Source: Lumbricus terrestris
Lineage: Eukaryota; Annelida; Clitellata; Crassiclitellata; Lumbricidae
Assembly (NCBI GenBank): GCA_949752735.1
Contig: OX457039.1
Location: 41,712,699-41,776,698, forward strand
Length of the DNA stretch: 64,000 nt
Direction of reading: 5' to 3'
In this document: piece by piece, positions 1 through 42,221 of the stretch
How the letters are laid out: every line of letters begins with the position of its first letter
How positions within the stretch are numbered: the stretch's first letter is position 1
The notes under the pieces: generated by a model
What the model was told of the DNA's origin: nothing
Database searches by the model: none
The model's input: only the letters and a program-made list of their open reading frames with translations
Program-made: the position numbers and the translations under genes

Positions 1-295
1 TCAGCCTCCTCACATCGTCCACTCCGCTCTTTAAACAGATTTGAACTTCTAGTACCTCCTACTAGAACGGCTATGGCTCAGTCCCGTTCCTTTACATCAA
101 TTGGCCCCTCTCTTTGGAATACGCTCTCTCCTTCTATTCGATCTCAACTTCTGACAGGTAATCCCTCCTCCTCATTTTCTTTTCTTAAAACCTATTTTTT
201 CTCTCGTGGCCTTGCGCACTGGGAGCGCCTCTGAACGGTTCACCCTAGTAGAGGCGCTTTATAAATGTTTTTATACAATACAATACAATACAATG
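1..295 (+). mobile_element. LINE 3' end (non-LTR retrotransposon, CR1/L2-like), 5'-truncated by window edge
   Basis: An open frame runs to a TGA at 232-234. Its C-terminus contains the phrase SLWNTLSP and ends in HWERL, the ending that recurs in other LINE tails here (6025 minus, 40741 plus). It is followed by a short 3' UTR reading 'gaggcgctttataaat' and an (ATACA)n tail at about 270-295. This layout is typical of the end of a LINE reverse-transcriptase ORF. Clade assignment to CR1/L2-like is inference from the C-terminal pattern. Confidence 0.75.
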
Positions 296-742
296 GCTTC
301 AACCATAACCTCTCATTAGAATCTTAGATGATCATGACGAATCCCTCAGTCCGCCTTTTCTCGCGCGCGCAGCGTCGTGTGAGTCTCGTGATCATAATTT
401 TACGGGTTATAGAATTCTAGTGGTAGGTTAAGATAATGACCCTGATGAGCTTGTTGTGAACTCAACTTAGCAATTTATCATTATTGACAATTCTTGCAGA
501 TTAGCGAGTTTCGAATCTTTCGATTCATAAGTAGTTGACCTTGCCTTCCATTCGTTATAATAGGCTATCTCCATTCAGTCTGCCGTAGCGTAGGTTTCGT
601 TTGGCGGAATCCGCACTTTTTCTATCGGCTCACAGTTACATTAAAAGTTCTGCATGAATACATTGAATAGGCCTATAGGCTAATGGTGACAGCCAAAATA
701 CTAATACTACTAATAATAATGATGATAATGATGATGATGATG

Positions 743-802
<60 letters not shown>

Positions 803-957
803 CAAAGATTTAGGGAAACGTCATTCCCAAATTTTCAGAGGCTTTAAAGAAACTAGTTACGGTATCTCTTCCAGCGCTTATCAATCATCATCTAGCGCTT
901 TAATTCCGTGGCCTTCCGCGGTTCTTTTGTCCAGCCAGATTTTGTCGAATAATAAAT

Positions 958-1015
<58 letters not shown>

Positions 1016-1781
1016 TAATAATAATAGTAATAATGACAGTAGGGCCTTTGCAGACTTTTGAATAGTTTTGATCCTATAAAATTGAGTCCCTGATAGATCC
1101 TGTATTGTCTTCGTCTAGGCCTATGCACTTTTAAAGGTATAGACCTGACTTTATTTTCGTACATGCTTTGTTGGTAGCTTTACTGGTTTAGCTCATGATC
1201 CCACTCTTTTCCGGCTTATCTAAAATACAGCGTAATATAAAAATAATAGTCTTATCATTGTCATGTTTATTGACTATACATCAATATCTTAAAGAAGTGT
1301 CATATGTTTGAAATGTGGTGGTAAAATTAATGAAAATACTGTTGCTCTCACAACATGGGTAACATTGGGTACGACACTTGGCACTTCTTGCAAAGGCTGC
1401 AAGAAATAATGACAGAGATCTAAGGCTATGCGAGCCATAAAATCATAATATTGCAATTCTAAGTTTGAACTCACGTTGTTCAGTGCTCTTTTCCTTTGCT
1501 TCATCGCTGCTTTTGCTGGGTGCTTCCTCTGAGTTATTACGGCCGGTGCTGATAATTTCGTTTGAATCATCATTAGCTTTTCTCTGATTTTCCTTTGAGT
1601 CTTTGCCACTTATGCTGGGCTTTTCTTCTAGACTATCTCTGCCTTTGATGACTGAAGTCCAAAAAAAATTGAAATCGATGAAGATAGATATGGGAAGAAA
1701 AGCTGGTAATCAATTCAGAGCACAAAATGAAGAAACCCTTTAATTAGACCTAAGCAAGACAAAGACCAACCTCGCTGCATT
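296..1781. other. unclassified AT-rich stretch with (AAT)n microsatellites
   Basis: I see no supportable gene here. It contains two trinucleotide arrays: mixed (AAT/ATG)n at about 714-800 and (AAT)n at about 961-1030. Short open frames in this stretch lack splice sites, domain motifs or coding character. Confidence 0.5.
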
Positions 1782-2220
1782 TGTGACGCAGGGGCTCGAA
1801 ACCCGTCGTTTGTCGCTTCCAAGATATTGCGCTAGACCCCGAAATAGGCGAGAGGGGTAAAGAATGCAGTTTATTCTTCAATTCAGTATATGACTGTGAA
1901 TTCGCCCTAATTTGCGAAGTAGTGAACCGATTTTGATGCCGTTTGGGTTATCTGATTCAGAATATATGCCTCTAATGCCCAGAAAATTTTCAGAATAATA
2001 ACTTAGTGGATTCAGTAGACTTGGATGACACGAATATTCAGTAACTTTTAATTTAATTTTTTCTCTATAAACTAATGAAAGAATCAAACGAGCACAACTT
2101 TTGTTAGAAAAAAGATAATTTCATTGTATTAAAAACATTTTAGAGCATGGACATTGTAGATATGACTAAATCAAAAGGTCAAAATCCGACATGTGACGGG
2201 TTTTGAGCCCCTGTGTCACA
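1782..2220. mobile_element. terminal-inverted-repeat element, 439 bp
   Basis: The left end TGTGACGCAGGGGCTCGAAA and the right end (2195-2220) are inverted complements over about 26 bp with two mismatches. The interior has no coding potential, so this is a non-autonomous element. No convincing target-site duplication was found, so the superfamily is open. Confidence 0.6.
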
Positions 2221-2742
2221 TTTGTTATCGAGTTGACAGAGAACGTTTCATAGCGTAGCCACTAGCCACTAGCCATTACCCAAACTATTGTCAAAGCAAT
2301 CGATTAGAAAATAAAAGGTTTTTTTACACACAGAACTGACATACCCAAATTCGACTTGAATTCTAAGATGATTGCATAAATGAATGAATAGGCGAGACAA
2401 AGAAGAAACGAATAGGCCCTATAGGCCTATTTAATCTAGTAAGAACATAATTAGATCCAGTAGAAATTCTCGGCAGAAAGTATAGGCTACAAATGCTAAG
2501 TTAGGATTTGGTCAAACAAAGTGATAATGATAGAAAAATCACGAAAATTTTTCAGAAAATTTAGAAATTCGGAGTTAACGGATACATAAAAGACAAGTCA
2601 CTGACCAAACACAGCAAGGAGAAACGAGACGAATAGTATTCGAGAGAACATTTCGGTTTTCTGCAAATCTGTCTGTCGGACATCAGAGACTCTGATAGAA
2701 GTGTTAGGCCTATTGCTATTTATCGTCTACTCTGGCGGCCGA

Positions 2743-2969
2743 CAGTGGCGGCGCTAGAGGGGAGGCTGGGGGCTAAGCCCCCCTACAAGAGGCTCAGCCT
2801 CCCCCCTAAAAAAGGTCGTCCGAAATTTTTTTCAGACAGATATCCACGATTTTGGGCTGACGACTAAAAAAAAGGTCGTCAGAAATTTTGGCGGCGAAAA
2901 TGGAAAATTTTCATGAGATTTCGGTCGAGGCTTCAGCCCCCCAAAACTTAAATCCTGGCGCCGCCACTG
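2743..2969. mobile_element. hAT-like MITE, core family 'GTCGTCAG', copy 1
   Basis: 227 bp with perfect 12-bp inverted ends CAGTGGCGGCGC / GCGCCGCCACTG and an 8-bp target duplication GCGGCCGA (2735-2742 and 2970-2977). The interior repeats the phrase 'aaaaaggtcgtc(a/c)gaaattt', shared with the other copies listed in this window. The 8-bp duplication and CAG... terminus are typical of hAT elements. Confidence 0.85.
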
Positions 2970-3267
2970 GCGGCCGAAAGAAGAATGCATTCATTAAATG
3001 GCGAGACAGACTAACTAAATTATTAATGATTTTGAACTTGAGAATCAATTAAAAAGCTATCGAACTTGTATAAAATAATTATGTATGCTTGATTTGATGC
3101 GTTGCACGGGCCATGTTTGTTGGTTGTGTATTGTGTATACTCACTGAACCCATAAAACTCGTTCTAAAATGCGGCAGGATAATTCAATGTTAATTCTTCC
3201 CGCAATTGATTCGGCATGATTTATGATATTGAGCGAAAACCGACCTATCAATCTGCCGCTGCACTTA

Positions 3268-4340
3268 ATAGGCCCTGCTGCTTTGTCTGATTCACTATCA
3301 AAAGGGCAATTTCAAAAGGGAGACAATCAAAAGGGCGACTGTTCGAAAAGGTGCCGATCAAAATGGCGAACAAACAAAAGGGCGACAATCAAAAGGGCGA
3401 TCAAAATGCTGAAGTCGTACCATATAGAACATCGTAATATTTGGAATCATGAATATAATTAAATGTCAATTATGACTAAACTAATGACAATGGCGGCGAT
3501 TAGTAGGTTGAAATCTTCTAATATATAAAACATTGTACTATTTGCAACTCAACTAATAAGAGTGAACTAATAAGAGTCAATGGAATGAAAGAGTCTGCTC
3601 AAATGTTGAGACCGAGGTTATGAGCTATCCCTCTGAGAAACCCGATGTTGCTTCTGTTGCGTTAATCTTCAACCACGGTCTTGATAGGCCTACTATTGGC
3701 AAGTTCCTTGCAGGTTTAAAAAAATTCAAGTCTGAATTCACAGTCATCAACCATTTACATATTGTTGTTCCTTTTTTAAAATTATAAGGCCATTGTTACT
3801 CTTTCTTGACAACTTAGTTAGCCTATAAGCTTGCCTAACGGCAAATCGAAATCGCTCAAATTTCTTTCATATAACTGCACTGTGCGTTTAAAACTGTCCA
3901 TTTATATAGGTCCGCACACATTATGCTACGAGTAAATGCCGGCCACTGGCCACTTAAACTTCTGAATTTTATATGAAAGGGTTTACAACTTGACAGTCAG
4001 TATAGGCATACGCAAGCCTGTTTGCGTATTTCTCTTTCATGTAGGCCTTCCGTTGTTATTGAACCACTGCGAACGTTTGATGATCACCCTTTTGATTGTC
4101 GCCCTTTTGTTCAGTCGTCTTTGAAAAGACTTTGACCGGTGCTCTTTAGAACAGTCGAATTTATGATCGGCGCCCTTTTGATGGTCGCCCTTGTTACATG
4201 TTTAACGACACTGCCATATCAGAGATGATTAGTGTCGTCCCCTCCTTTATCCAGGTTTGGGGCTGGCACTGGCAGAGAACAACCAGTGGCGGGGTTCTGA
4301 TGGTCGCCCTTTCGAAGTCACCCTTTTGATAGGCCCTGCT
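3268..4340. mobile_element. foldback element, AAAAGGGCGAC type
   Basis: Left arm (about 3297-3410) is a loose tandem array of ATCAAAAGGGCGAC-like phrases; right arm (about 4081-4330) is the inverted array (GTCGCCCTTTTGAT). A 12-bp word ATAGGCCCTGCT occurs at both outer edges (3268-3279, 4329-4340) and may be the target duplication, but it includes the locally common AGGCC word and the left array starts 17 bases inside it, so the exact ends are uncertain. A secondary repeat with the phrase 'gtttaacgacactgccatatc' lies at 4199-4310. Confidence 0.65.
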
Positions 4341-4597
4341 TTTGTCGTCTATACTAGCCTACATAAACATTAGATTTCTGAGTGCTTTAAAACACACTTG
4401 TTTGCTGATCTGTTAGATTGGCAGAGTTAACATGCCTTTGCGAGTTATTTAATGCGCCAAGCTAAGTGTTCTCATAATTAATGCATACGTCTGTATAATA
4501 CAAGAGCGTCCAGCCTTAGACCTTATTTATTATGGCAGCAATAATAACACGCTCTCATCCCCAATGGCGTAAATGCCAACGAACCTACCTTAGGGCA

Positions 4598-4870
<273 letters not shown>

Positions 4871-6024
4871 AAATACTAAGATATTAGAATGTCCGAAGTT
4901 AATAATAATAATTATGGTTCATGTGACAATCACAGCGTTTGATTGTGACACTCGCTACTTTTTTTAAATCAGCCCAGAGTCCCAGACCCTGAAACTATGT
5001 CTTCCTAGGCCACACAGATACATCTTTCTAAATGCGTTTGTGGGTCATAATTGGATTAGATTGTACCAATATTAGGCCTGGTTCTTAAATGATGTCGTTA
5101 GCCTATGGTGTGACTAAAATGTTCCCTTCTTTTACTTCTGCTTCCCTTTGTGGCAGGTTTTTGCTGGCCAAACATTTTTTGGGCACCAATGTAGGTGTAA
5201 TTGAATAATAAATTGAAATTACGTAATTGATAGCCTACTACATTTATTTTGTATTTGGCAATTTCAATTGCATTCTGTCAAATGAAATTACTTTGAATTC
5301 AACTATGTTAAGATTATTTGGGTTAAATTTCGCTTAACCTCCTAATTCGAGAAGTAAAGTATTTGGTAAGAACAAGGATTCTAGGCCTGTATTACGTAAG
5401 AAACGCACGTAGGCCTAATTATATGGTTGAAAGCGCAGCCACATGTAGTTGATTTGTCGAAGATTATTCACAGTCAGAAATATTGAAAGGACCGCAGTGA
5501 TCATAAAGTCGAATAGCAGAAGCAAAAACGAATTAGAAGTCTTGAAGTATATACAGAAGATGACACAAAGGAATTAGCGATGCTTCATTTAGCTATTCAA
5601 CTGTATGGAAATTCTTTATACAATTTAATGTTGCACTGCCTTGGTCTGCACCAGTAGATAGGCTCTTTAGCTTTTGCAGGCTCGACTGTAAGGCTTAGCA
5701 GACGGAGGCTATCAGATAACTTGTTTGGACAGGTGCTGCTTCTGAAAAACAAATTAAATAATAGACATTTTTCTGACTCAAAAAGAAATACAAAAGGAAA
5801 AAAGCCACGCGATTGCTGCCTGAGTTTAAAAAAATTATAATGGAGTCATAGGCGTAGGGGACATTTCAGCAGTGGGGGTCCCAAAATTTTACTTCTGCCC
5901 AAAGAAATAAATCCGTAACAATTGGCTCGTGCACTTAAAGGCCTGCATAAATTCATAATTGTTTGCTATTTTGTATCGTATTGTATTTAATCATCCATAA
6001 AGCGCCTCTAGTAGGGTGTATCGT

Positions 6025-6303
6025 TCAGAGGCGCTCCCAGTACTCACGCCCCTGCGAGAAGAAGCAGGTTTTGAGTAGACAGAAGGAAGTAGAGAAACTG
6101 CCAGACAGAATTGTAGAGTAAACAGAAGGAGAATGCACATTCAAAATAGAAGGAACAAATTGAGGCAAATGATCTAGAGTTCTAGACTGAACCATAGCAG
6201 TATACAAGAGCGAGAAATCAGAAGTCAAGTCTGTTGGACGGGAGGATGAAACTGAGTGAAGTATATTATAATATACTTCACTCAGTTTCATCCTCCCGTC
6301 CAA
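6025..6303 (-). pseudogene. LINE reverse-transcriptase ORF C-terminus (fragment)
   Basis: The minus-strand frame ends in REYWERL followed by a stop, a 'gaggcgctttatggatg' 3' UTR and an ATACAAT-type tail near 5975, as in the LINE end at 1-295. Only the last roughly 90 codons are present, and the upstream part is replaced by a palindrome (6206-6331). It belongs to the duplicated segment; its partner is the plus-strand fragment at 44250-44700. Confidence 0.7.
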
Positions 6304-6331
6304 CAGACTTGACTTCTGATTTCTCGCTCTT
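6206..6331. repeat. 126-bp perfect palindrome, no spacer
   Basis: 6206-6268 is the exact reverse complement of 6269-6331 (63-bp arms, zero loop, centre GTATATTATAATATAC). The arms are LINE sequence matching one arm of the duplicated segment (44262-44330). It looks like a snap-back template switch that copied the LINE end onto itself, or an assembly fold-back artefact. Confidence 0.95.
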
Positions 6332-6784
6332 ATAATTATATTATTATATATACGTCGGCCAAATATTTAGCCTTAAGATAGTTTAAGTACCCGTGAAAGC
6401 TCTGCCTATATAGGGCCCAGGAATTTCTCTTTTCAGCCCTGCTTGAGCCTGCTGAAAGTTTCAATAATGGACCGTACCGGTGTATATCTGCTTCTGGATA
6501 ACATGCATGCAGGCCTATAGATGCACGTTCAATGTTGATGATTGTAAGATCGTGTCTATCCTGCTCCATGGATAGTAACAAATTTCGATGTCATTCAAAC
6601 CGTGAATTCTGTGATCTGTGGCACTTGGCTTGAATGCTGTGAATTTGCTCAGATGGCTCGAATTGCCGCGATTTTCGGGCAAGTTTCAACTCGTGAATTG
6701 GCTGCGATTATCGCCATTATTTGCCAAAATTAATACTACCATTAATTCAGAGATTTTCCGCTATCCTTATCCATGGTGGTTGTG

Positions 6785-7435
6785 AGCTATAGCCGCTACA
6801 GTCAGAAAACAATTGACGAAGTTGATTTGAGACTGGAGCACAAAACTTCGTGTTGCCGGATATTTTACACAGTCTCTTACTCTGCGCTGCAGTGACTCTC
6901 ATTCGCTTACCTATCGTAACGCACTTATAATGTAGGAATAAGTCAAATGTAAATGTAAAAATGTAATCAGATTTGTATATATAGCGGCTGTCTTATGGCC
7001 TCGACCGTGAGCGCATGGGCTCCCCGCGCCCGCACTTAGGGTCAAAAGGAGGGCACTTCCTCCCTGGAAAATTGACACCTATAGCCTACGTTTTTAACTA
7101 GGCTACTAGCCTAAGTTTTGGTTTTTAACAATTTTTTGCATTAATGCACCAATGATACGAATGATACAGACAGTGAAAGTCAGAAATCTACATTTAGAGA
7201 TCTCTATGTAAATAAACATGCTCTTATAACTTTCTGCCTTGCATGTTCAGGCTCTCTCTAAAAACTGTAACAATGACCATTGGCTTTCAAACCTCCTGCG
7301 GGCACCCATGCAAACAGCACACCTATCGATTATGGCCTACTTGAGTGGAATCCAGCTATAGTGCAAATGATCAAGACTCCAAAAAATTAAATACTAGAAT
7401 ACAACAATTTGAAATTTTCTCAAAGTACACTGAAA
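6785..7435. other. no recognisable feature
   Basis: Mixed composition, no open frame with domain character, no paired inverted ends seen. Confidence 0.4.
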
Positions 7436-7439
7436 TTGC

Positions 7440-7990
7440 ATCAAGAAGATCTGCATATTCACCAGCATTGCTCCCTCCCCCTCCATCCTTCCCTCCCTCC
7501 CCGTTCCCCACCAATCCCTTCTTCCGTCCCTCCTTCCATCCCACCTTCCCTTCCCCACCCCACCACACCCCGCGATACCCCACCACACTCCAACCTCCAG
7601 CGGTACGGCACCCGTGAAATTTTGGTTTTCGGGGAAAATTTTCTCTCCTCCACACACAACACACACTTCGGCCCTGCGGGCCGATGTGTTTAGTGGAGGC
7701 GAGGTGGTGTAAAATCTGTGAAATTGTAACGTTTCAGGTGAATAAGTGTGAAACTATGCATGGCAACGGCTGAAAAGGTATGGAAAACGAGTTTTTTACC
7801 CCCACCCTGTCCCCATGGTGGCAGAGATTTGCCGACCCCTCCCTCCCAATGACCTCTTCCGGGTCGAGCCCGACCCCCCTGCGAAGGACTGGGGCGTTTG
7901 CTTCAAAACTGTGGTCGTGCATAGCTAACAAACAAAGCCACAAACAAACAAACACACAGACTTTTACACACAGAAGTTTACGTTAATTAA
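7440..7990 (+). mobile_element. dispersed repeat with C-rich array, copy 1 (truncated)
   Basis: Shares with 16090-16760 (plus) and 32560-33412 (minus) the order: pyrimidine-rich 'ccaccccacc' array, the phrase 'acccgtgaaattttggttttcgg', 'tggaggcgaggtgg', 'atggtggcagagatttgcc', then a CAGA-like end. The long proline-rich and glycine-rich frames here are products of the C-rich array. The family is probably a 3' fragment of a retroelement; class not determined. Confidence 0.65.
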
Positions 7991-9900
7991 TCTTTAGGCT
8001 ACAATGTGTTCGTTCACATTTAAAGAATCGCTTATCGAGAAAGTCGATGTTAAAGACATCCGTTTAATTTCATCTACCGTTTGATTGTTTTTATGTCCAT
8101 TGCCTTGCGCAGAGCCAACGATGCTTTAAAGAATACACTGTTTGTTATACGCGTAAAAATTAACAAACAGATTTTGGCAATACAGTTTATGACCACCTAT
8201 AGTCTACTATTCATGCGAATGATAGCAGGACAATTATAGCGTAGGCTACATGTATCTCTGACATACTATACTCTGTTTGAGTTTGACACAGAGCGTTTAT
8301 GAGAAATCGTTCTTCATTATAGGCCTATCTCCTGAATCTGTAATATTATTTAACTCTATAGGCTACGACTGCTTCAACTGAGAATCTGCTTAGATGCAAC
8401 AGCTGGTCGTGTTATCATAATGTATTCCTTGGATTATCAGAGTTCATTTCTTATAAAGGACTATATAAATTATAAAGATAAGCCAACCTGCTAGAATTAA
8501 TGCAGCATTTCATTTTCATAGGCTAAATAAGAAGTCTAAATTTATGCAATTCGTGAACTTTGCAAATCTAATAAGAGACATTGCAATTACGGCTATTTAT
8601 GAGATTTTAAAGGTTTATTATGATCGAAGATGAAAATGTGATAAAGGAATGCTTAAGCCTAGAGACTAGCAGCCAATTCTGCGAGCACATAGGTCTACTT
8701 CTGATCCATTTTAACGCCGCTCCCACAAACTGAGCAATGCCAAATATGTATTGAGATCCTGAAAAGGATAAAATTGGGGTTCAAAGTTAGCGAAGATTCG
8801 CCGACGATGCGTAGGCCTTTAAGACCGATTCAAACTGACGATTTCAGAATAGCAGTTGACATGTCAGATTCAGAAGGACAGCGTTGCAATAGTCTAGGCG
8901 CATCGAAATTTATATACAACTTCAAAGAAGCACATTTTGCAGTATACTCATTCGCTTGGTTTGAGAATAATTATGTTTGTGCGTCTTGTAGCATTTAGGC
9001 CATATTAAGACTCACAAGGAAAATGAAAAGAAACATGACGACAGCTATTTTCAGCTTGGTTTATTTCCAATGAAAATTAAATGGCCTAATTTACAATGAT
9101 CATTTAATGTCGATTATGGTAGTGTACTTCTTTGTCATCGGCTTTAAGTAGTGCAAATTCAAAGGCAAGCATCAAGATAGGAATCTGTGCTTGAGGCAGC
9201 CACCAAGCGTGTGGCTTGTGAGACCCTAAAGTTTGTTCATTAAGTAGTTAGTAGGAGTAGGCCAGGCCTAGCTAAACCCCAGCGGCCAATTCTGCAAGAA
9301 CATAGTCTACTTCTGAATCCATTGTTCTCAATGTTTGTTTTTGTCTCTTGTTGAGCCTACCTGCTGTGTGCGTCATGCATTGGTTGTTTGAGAAGTTTTC
9401 AAAATTTAAATGGTAGTCCCAAATTCTGACCTGACTCACCACTATGATATTTCAAAGTCGACAACGTGTTCCAGTGTTTTCTGCTTCCGATCATCCGATA
9501 CAGCCTAACCTTTTATCGTTCTAATTATTAGTTCGTTTTTCATATCCTCTTTTGAGAAGAAAAACTTTTGACACCGCTAGAATTGGTGACCTACATGTAC
9601 TTGTTGTTTTTACATCTTAATTATTAGACCTGGCAGGATATTCACGAACTAAGATTGTTGCAGAATAAAAATCATCCTTGTGGCTAAGTAGAACAACTTG
9701 GCTTGCGGAATCACACGTTTTAAAGGAGGCCATTGTCTGTGTCCCTTTTGTACCCGAGATAACTCTATGTCCAAACCATAATGCAATGTGTCATAGATGG
9801 ATCACGCTGTTTAAAAGTGAAAGGATGGACAGTGGGCACGATGACGTAAAAAGCAGATCCGACAGATTCTTATGGAAAGAAATCAGTTAAAACAGGAGCC
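7991..9900. other. no recognisable gene; distal 5' flank of gene A
   Basis: AT-rich unique-looking sequence. There are short open frames (8774-8998, 9678-9890) but no splice-compatible coding exon or domain that I can support. Confidence 0.4.
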
Positions 9901-9904
9901 TTAT

Positions 9905-10541
9905 CATTGTTATCATTTGCAAAAATTGCGGTTCTATATCTAATAACAGTTTTCAGTGCGAGAGTTGCAAGTGCTCAGAAAATTGACTTGATCTATGCAT
10001 CAAAGACAAATTTATTTCCAACATGAGACTTGTCGTTGTTCACTTCCATCAGCATTCAGCAATCTACATTGAACGCACAGAGGCTCAATTTATGCAGTGT
10101 TACGTCCAGAGAACACTAATCATGATTCAACTGCCTGCACAGGAAAGAAACGAAAGATCATGTTGAGCATTTAGTTATTCATTGCAAATTAAACGCAAAT
10201 TTAAAATATTATTTTTATCAACACCCGATTGATTCATATAATTTTTTAAAAACGCGAATCTGCCTTCAGAATCAATTTGCATAATATTGTATAATAGCCT
10301 ATAGCTACACGAATCAGAACGCGACGCCACCATATGCATTGGAAGATATTAGAGGATTCCTGCTGCGACAAATCACTAATGTGTCCATAATAAGCATTCA
10401 CACCTGCGCTCTGTCAATCTTATCCAAAACTCCATAACAGATCTTTTAATGAATAATTTAAGAACGTCAGTCAAATATATAACCCGCGTTTTGAAAGAAA
10501 GCTGCATGTGTACTCCAGCACGCTGTGAAGGAATCGTCACT
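9905..10541 (+). promoter_or_regulatory. conserved 5' flank of gene A
   Basis: About 635 bp upstream of the gene A start is shared with 61670-62291 upstream of gene B, with scattered substitutions and small indels. Homology begins near 'ttatcatttgcaaaaa'. A TATA-like box TATATAA lies at 10476-10482, 60-66 bp before the ATG. The equivalent ATATAA in gene B is at 62231-62236. The promoter therefore travelled with the duplicated gene. Confidence 0.6.
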
Positions 10542-39575
<29,034 letters not shown>

Positions 39576-39742
39576 AGATAACCCGATTTCATCAGAAACG
39601 TTGGAGACGTCCATCATGCGATCGATAGTTTAACCTTAAGAAGATATTCTGCATGCTCACTCTGTAGCATGCAACTTACGAATAGCCTAAAAATTGTCCA
39701 AACGTTGACAATCGAGCACTTCTTTAAACAGTGGACCTAAAC

Positions 39743-39748
39743 AATAAA
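39743..39748 (+). terminator. poly(A) signal AATAAA for gene A
   Basis: AATAAA 168 bp after the stop codon, in 'aacaataaacatactgtattg'. It is the first canonical hexamer downstream of exon 17. Confidence 0.6.
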
Positions 39749-39997
39749 CATACTGTATTGACTGGTTTATAATTAGGATTAGATATTTCGAGGGTTCTCA
39801 GCAAGACTAGCGAGGAATCCACTGGAATCGAATATTAAATTTTAACCTCGACCCCCACTCAGTCATTGTTTAATCTAGACCCACAGGTTCTGGGTGGTGA
39901 CCAGACGTCCGACCATCGCTTTGTCGCATCGCGGCGAGAAAGGAGGGCTTGAAGAGTAGAAGAAGGAGGTCCCTTCCCTCCCTCGCTCCCTGGACTT

Positions 39998-41085
39998 GTT
40001 GCATGTTTAACGACACTGCCATATCTCAATTCATTTGGCTGGGTGGCCGTCGGCAACTTGAGAAAATCAATCTGCCTCTGCTAGCTCAAATCTTTCCTGA
40101 CATTAGTTTCTCTTCCACGGTTCGTGACCTGGGTGTTACCCTTGACTGTGAACTCAGTCTTAGCCAGCATGTCAATCTTGTTGCTCGAAGCTGTTACTAC
40201 CAGCTTCGTCAACTTCGAGTGATTGCACGCTCTCTCTCTCTCTCTCTCATGATGCGCTGGTAGTTCTTGTTCATGCCTTCATAACCAGTCGAATCGACCA
40301 TTGTTGCTCAATCCTTGTTGGCCTTCCCCTTGGGGTTCTGGGTCGGTTAGATCGGGTTCTGCGCTCTGCTGCCCGGCTCATTGGACGAATCCCTAAATTT
40401 TCCTCTGTTTCTACCTACATGCGTGATGTGCTGCATTGGTTGCCAATAGCCCAACGCATCCATTATCGAATTGCTGCCCTGGTCTCACGTTGTATCCTTG
40501 GTTGCGCTCCATCCTACCTGCGCATTCTTTGTCGCCCAGTCTCTGACATTGAATCGCGTCGGGCCCTTCGCTCTGCTGCGAAGGGGCAACTGCTTGTTCC
40601 ACGGGCTCGCTTGGCTACCAGACAGCTCCGAGCCTTCTCGGTTGCGGAGCCGTCAATCTGGAATGACCTCCCCCCTAACCTCCATCTCCTCCACCTGACC
40701 AGTCAATCCTTATTCCTTAAGTCCCTTAAATCTTTTTTTCTTTTGCCGTGGCTGGGCTGGGAGCGCCTCTGAGTAGTTTCTTGAAGGGGCGATATATAAA
40801 TGCTAATAATGAACGAATGAATGAATATCGAAGATGATCAGTGTCGCCCACCTCCCTTATCCAGGCTTGGGTCTGGCACTGGCAGAGAACAACCAGTGGC
40901 GGAGTTTTCCCTGCCATGGACTCCCTCGGATATGGTATAAGAAGGAACACAGAAGACTCGGAAAATTACGAACTCCGCCACACTTGTTCGCACTCTGACA
41001 GTGCCAGTCCCAGGTCTGGAGAAAGTGGGAGGGCAACACTAATCATCCTTGATGTGACACGGTGTCGTTAAACAGCAACAATCAG
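39998..41085. mobile_element. inverted-repeat element 'GTTTAACGACAC', interrupted by a LINE
   Basis: Left 'ttgttgcatgtttaacgacac' and right 'gtgtcgttaaacagcaacaa' (41056-41083) are inverted. The uninterrupted form of the inner junction is present at 4199-4310. A LINE fragment (40022-40820) lies between, with ATATC on both sides as a possible target duplication. Confidence 0.6.
40022..40820 (+). pseudogene. LINE reverse-transcriptase 3' fragment with (GAAT)n tail
   Basis: Frames contain 'VRDLGVTLDCELSLSQHV' (40115-40180), then after a frameshift 'DVLHWLPIAQRIHYRIA' and 'SIWNDLPPNL', ending in GWERL and stop at 40772. The tail is 'gggcgatatataaatgc...gaatgaatgaat'. It is 5' truncated and frameshifted near 40250. 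This is the CR1/L2-type end that also appears in minus orientation at 14440, 31770 and 33960. Confidence 0.82.
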
Positions 41086-41779
41086 CAGTCACGTGACCAA
41101 GAAGGAAGACGGCCAACGATCTTAAGTTTCCGCCTCCAGTTTAAGCTCTGCGTGCGACGCGATCAATATCCGTTCAACACGAGCTCTAACCAGGTGGTAA
41201 CCAGGTGATTATATACATCACAAATTATATTACAACTCAACAGCACAAAAGAACAACGGTTGATCCCATTGCGACTTATGCTAGTGGTAAGACCTACCGA
41301 GCGACAAGTGTTCCGGTCTGAATTAAATGGTATGCGCGAGCAGAGGGAGCCTTAGCGTGATCCGTATACCTTGTGACGACAATAAAATGGTTTGTGGAGT
41401 TAAAGCAACGGCGTCCGATCATATTGACTCTTTCGCATATCACGGAAGACGAAACTACATCACGTGGCCTATTTGGCCATAGGGATTGGCCAATTACAAA
41501 GTAGCATGCTTACAATTGAATGTTGCAAATTGCTAGAAAATATGTTGGCTACTGGAGTTGCAAATTACAAAATAGGCCTACTATCGTAGACCCTAATCGT
41601 AATCGTAAACTCGAAATTTCTAAAGCGCTAATTTGCTGGAAATTACATCAATTACAAATTACTTAGGGGCCTACATTTGTACATCATTCGCAGGCGGGGT
41701 CCAGGGGTGAAATGCCCCCAAATTTCGGGCGAGTCGGTGTTTTGGGCAAGTAGACCCGGGAAAATATCAAACAAACTAT
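41086..41779. other. no recognisable feature
   Basis: Mixed sequence between the LINE-containing element and the duplicated segment; no supportable ORF or paired ends. Confidence 0.4.
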
Positions 41780-42221
41780 ACCGTACTTAATGTCGTGGAT
41801 AGGGACAGCGGGAAAAACTCTGAATTAATGGCAGTATTAATTTTGGTAAATAATAGCGAAAATCGCAGCCAATTCATGAGCTGAAACTAGCCCGAAAATC
41901 GCGGCAATTCGAGGCATATGGGCAAATTCACAGCATTCAAGCCAAGTGACACAGATCAGAGAATTCACGATTTGAATGACATCGAAAATTGCTACTATCC
42001 ATGGAGCAGGATAGACACGATGATCTTGCAATCATCAGCATTGAAAGTGCATTCTATTGGCTGTGATTGCTTGCTTAAATTAAATTGAACAATGTTATAA
42101 TGAGCAATGACGAGACTAACGTATTTTATTATTGTTTACGTACCCTAAAATAGGGTACGTTAAAATACGTATGTACCTTTCACAAAATAGAAATTATAGA
42201 ATACGTATGGTACGTACCCTC

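Noticed and set aside
7345..7693. Pro-rich or Gly-rich frames, likewise at 16054-16591 and 32792-33390
   Set aside because: C-rich arrays of one dispersed repeat family seen three times in both orientations; frames are not conserved between copies.
10449..10541. N-terminal extension of gene A exon 1 from an upstream in-frame ATG
   Set aside because: Gene B lacks the ATG and has frame-changing indels in this interval; the signal peptide starts at 10542.
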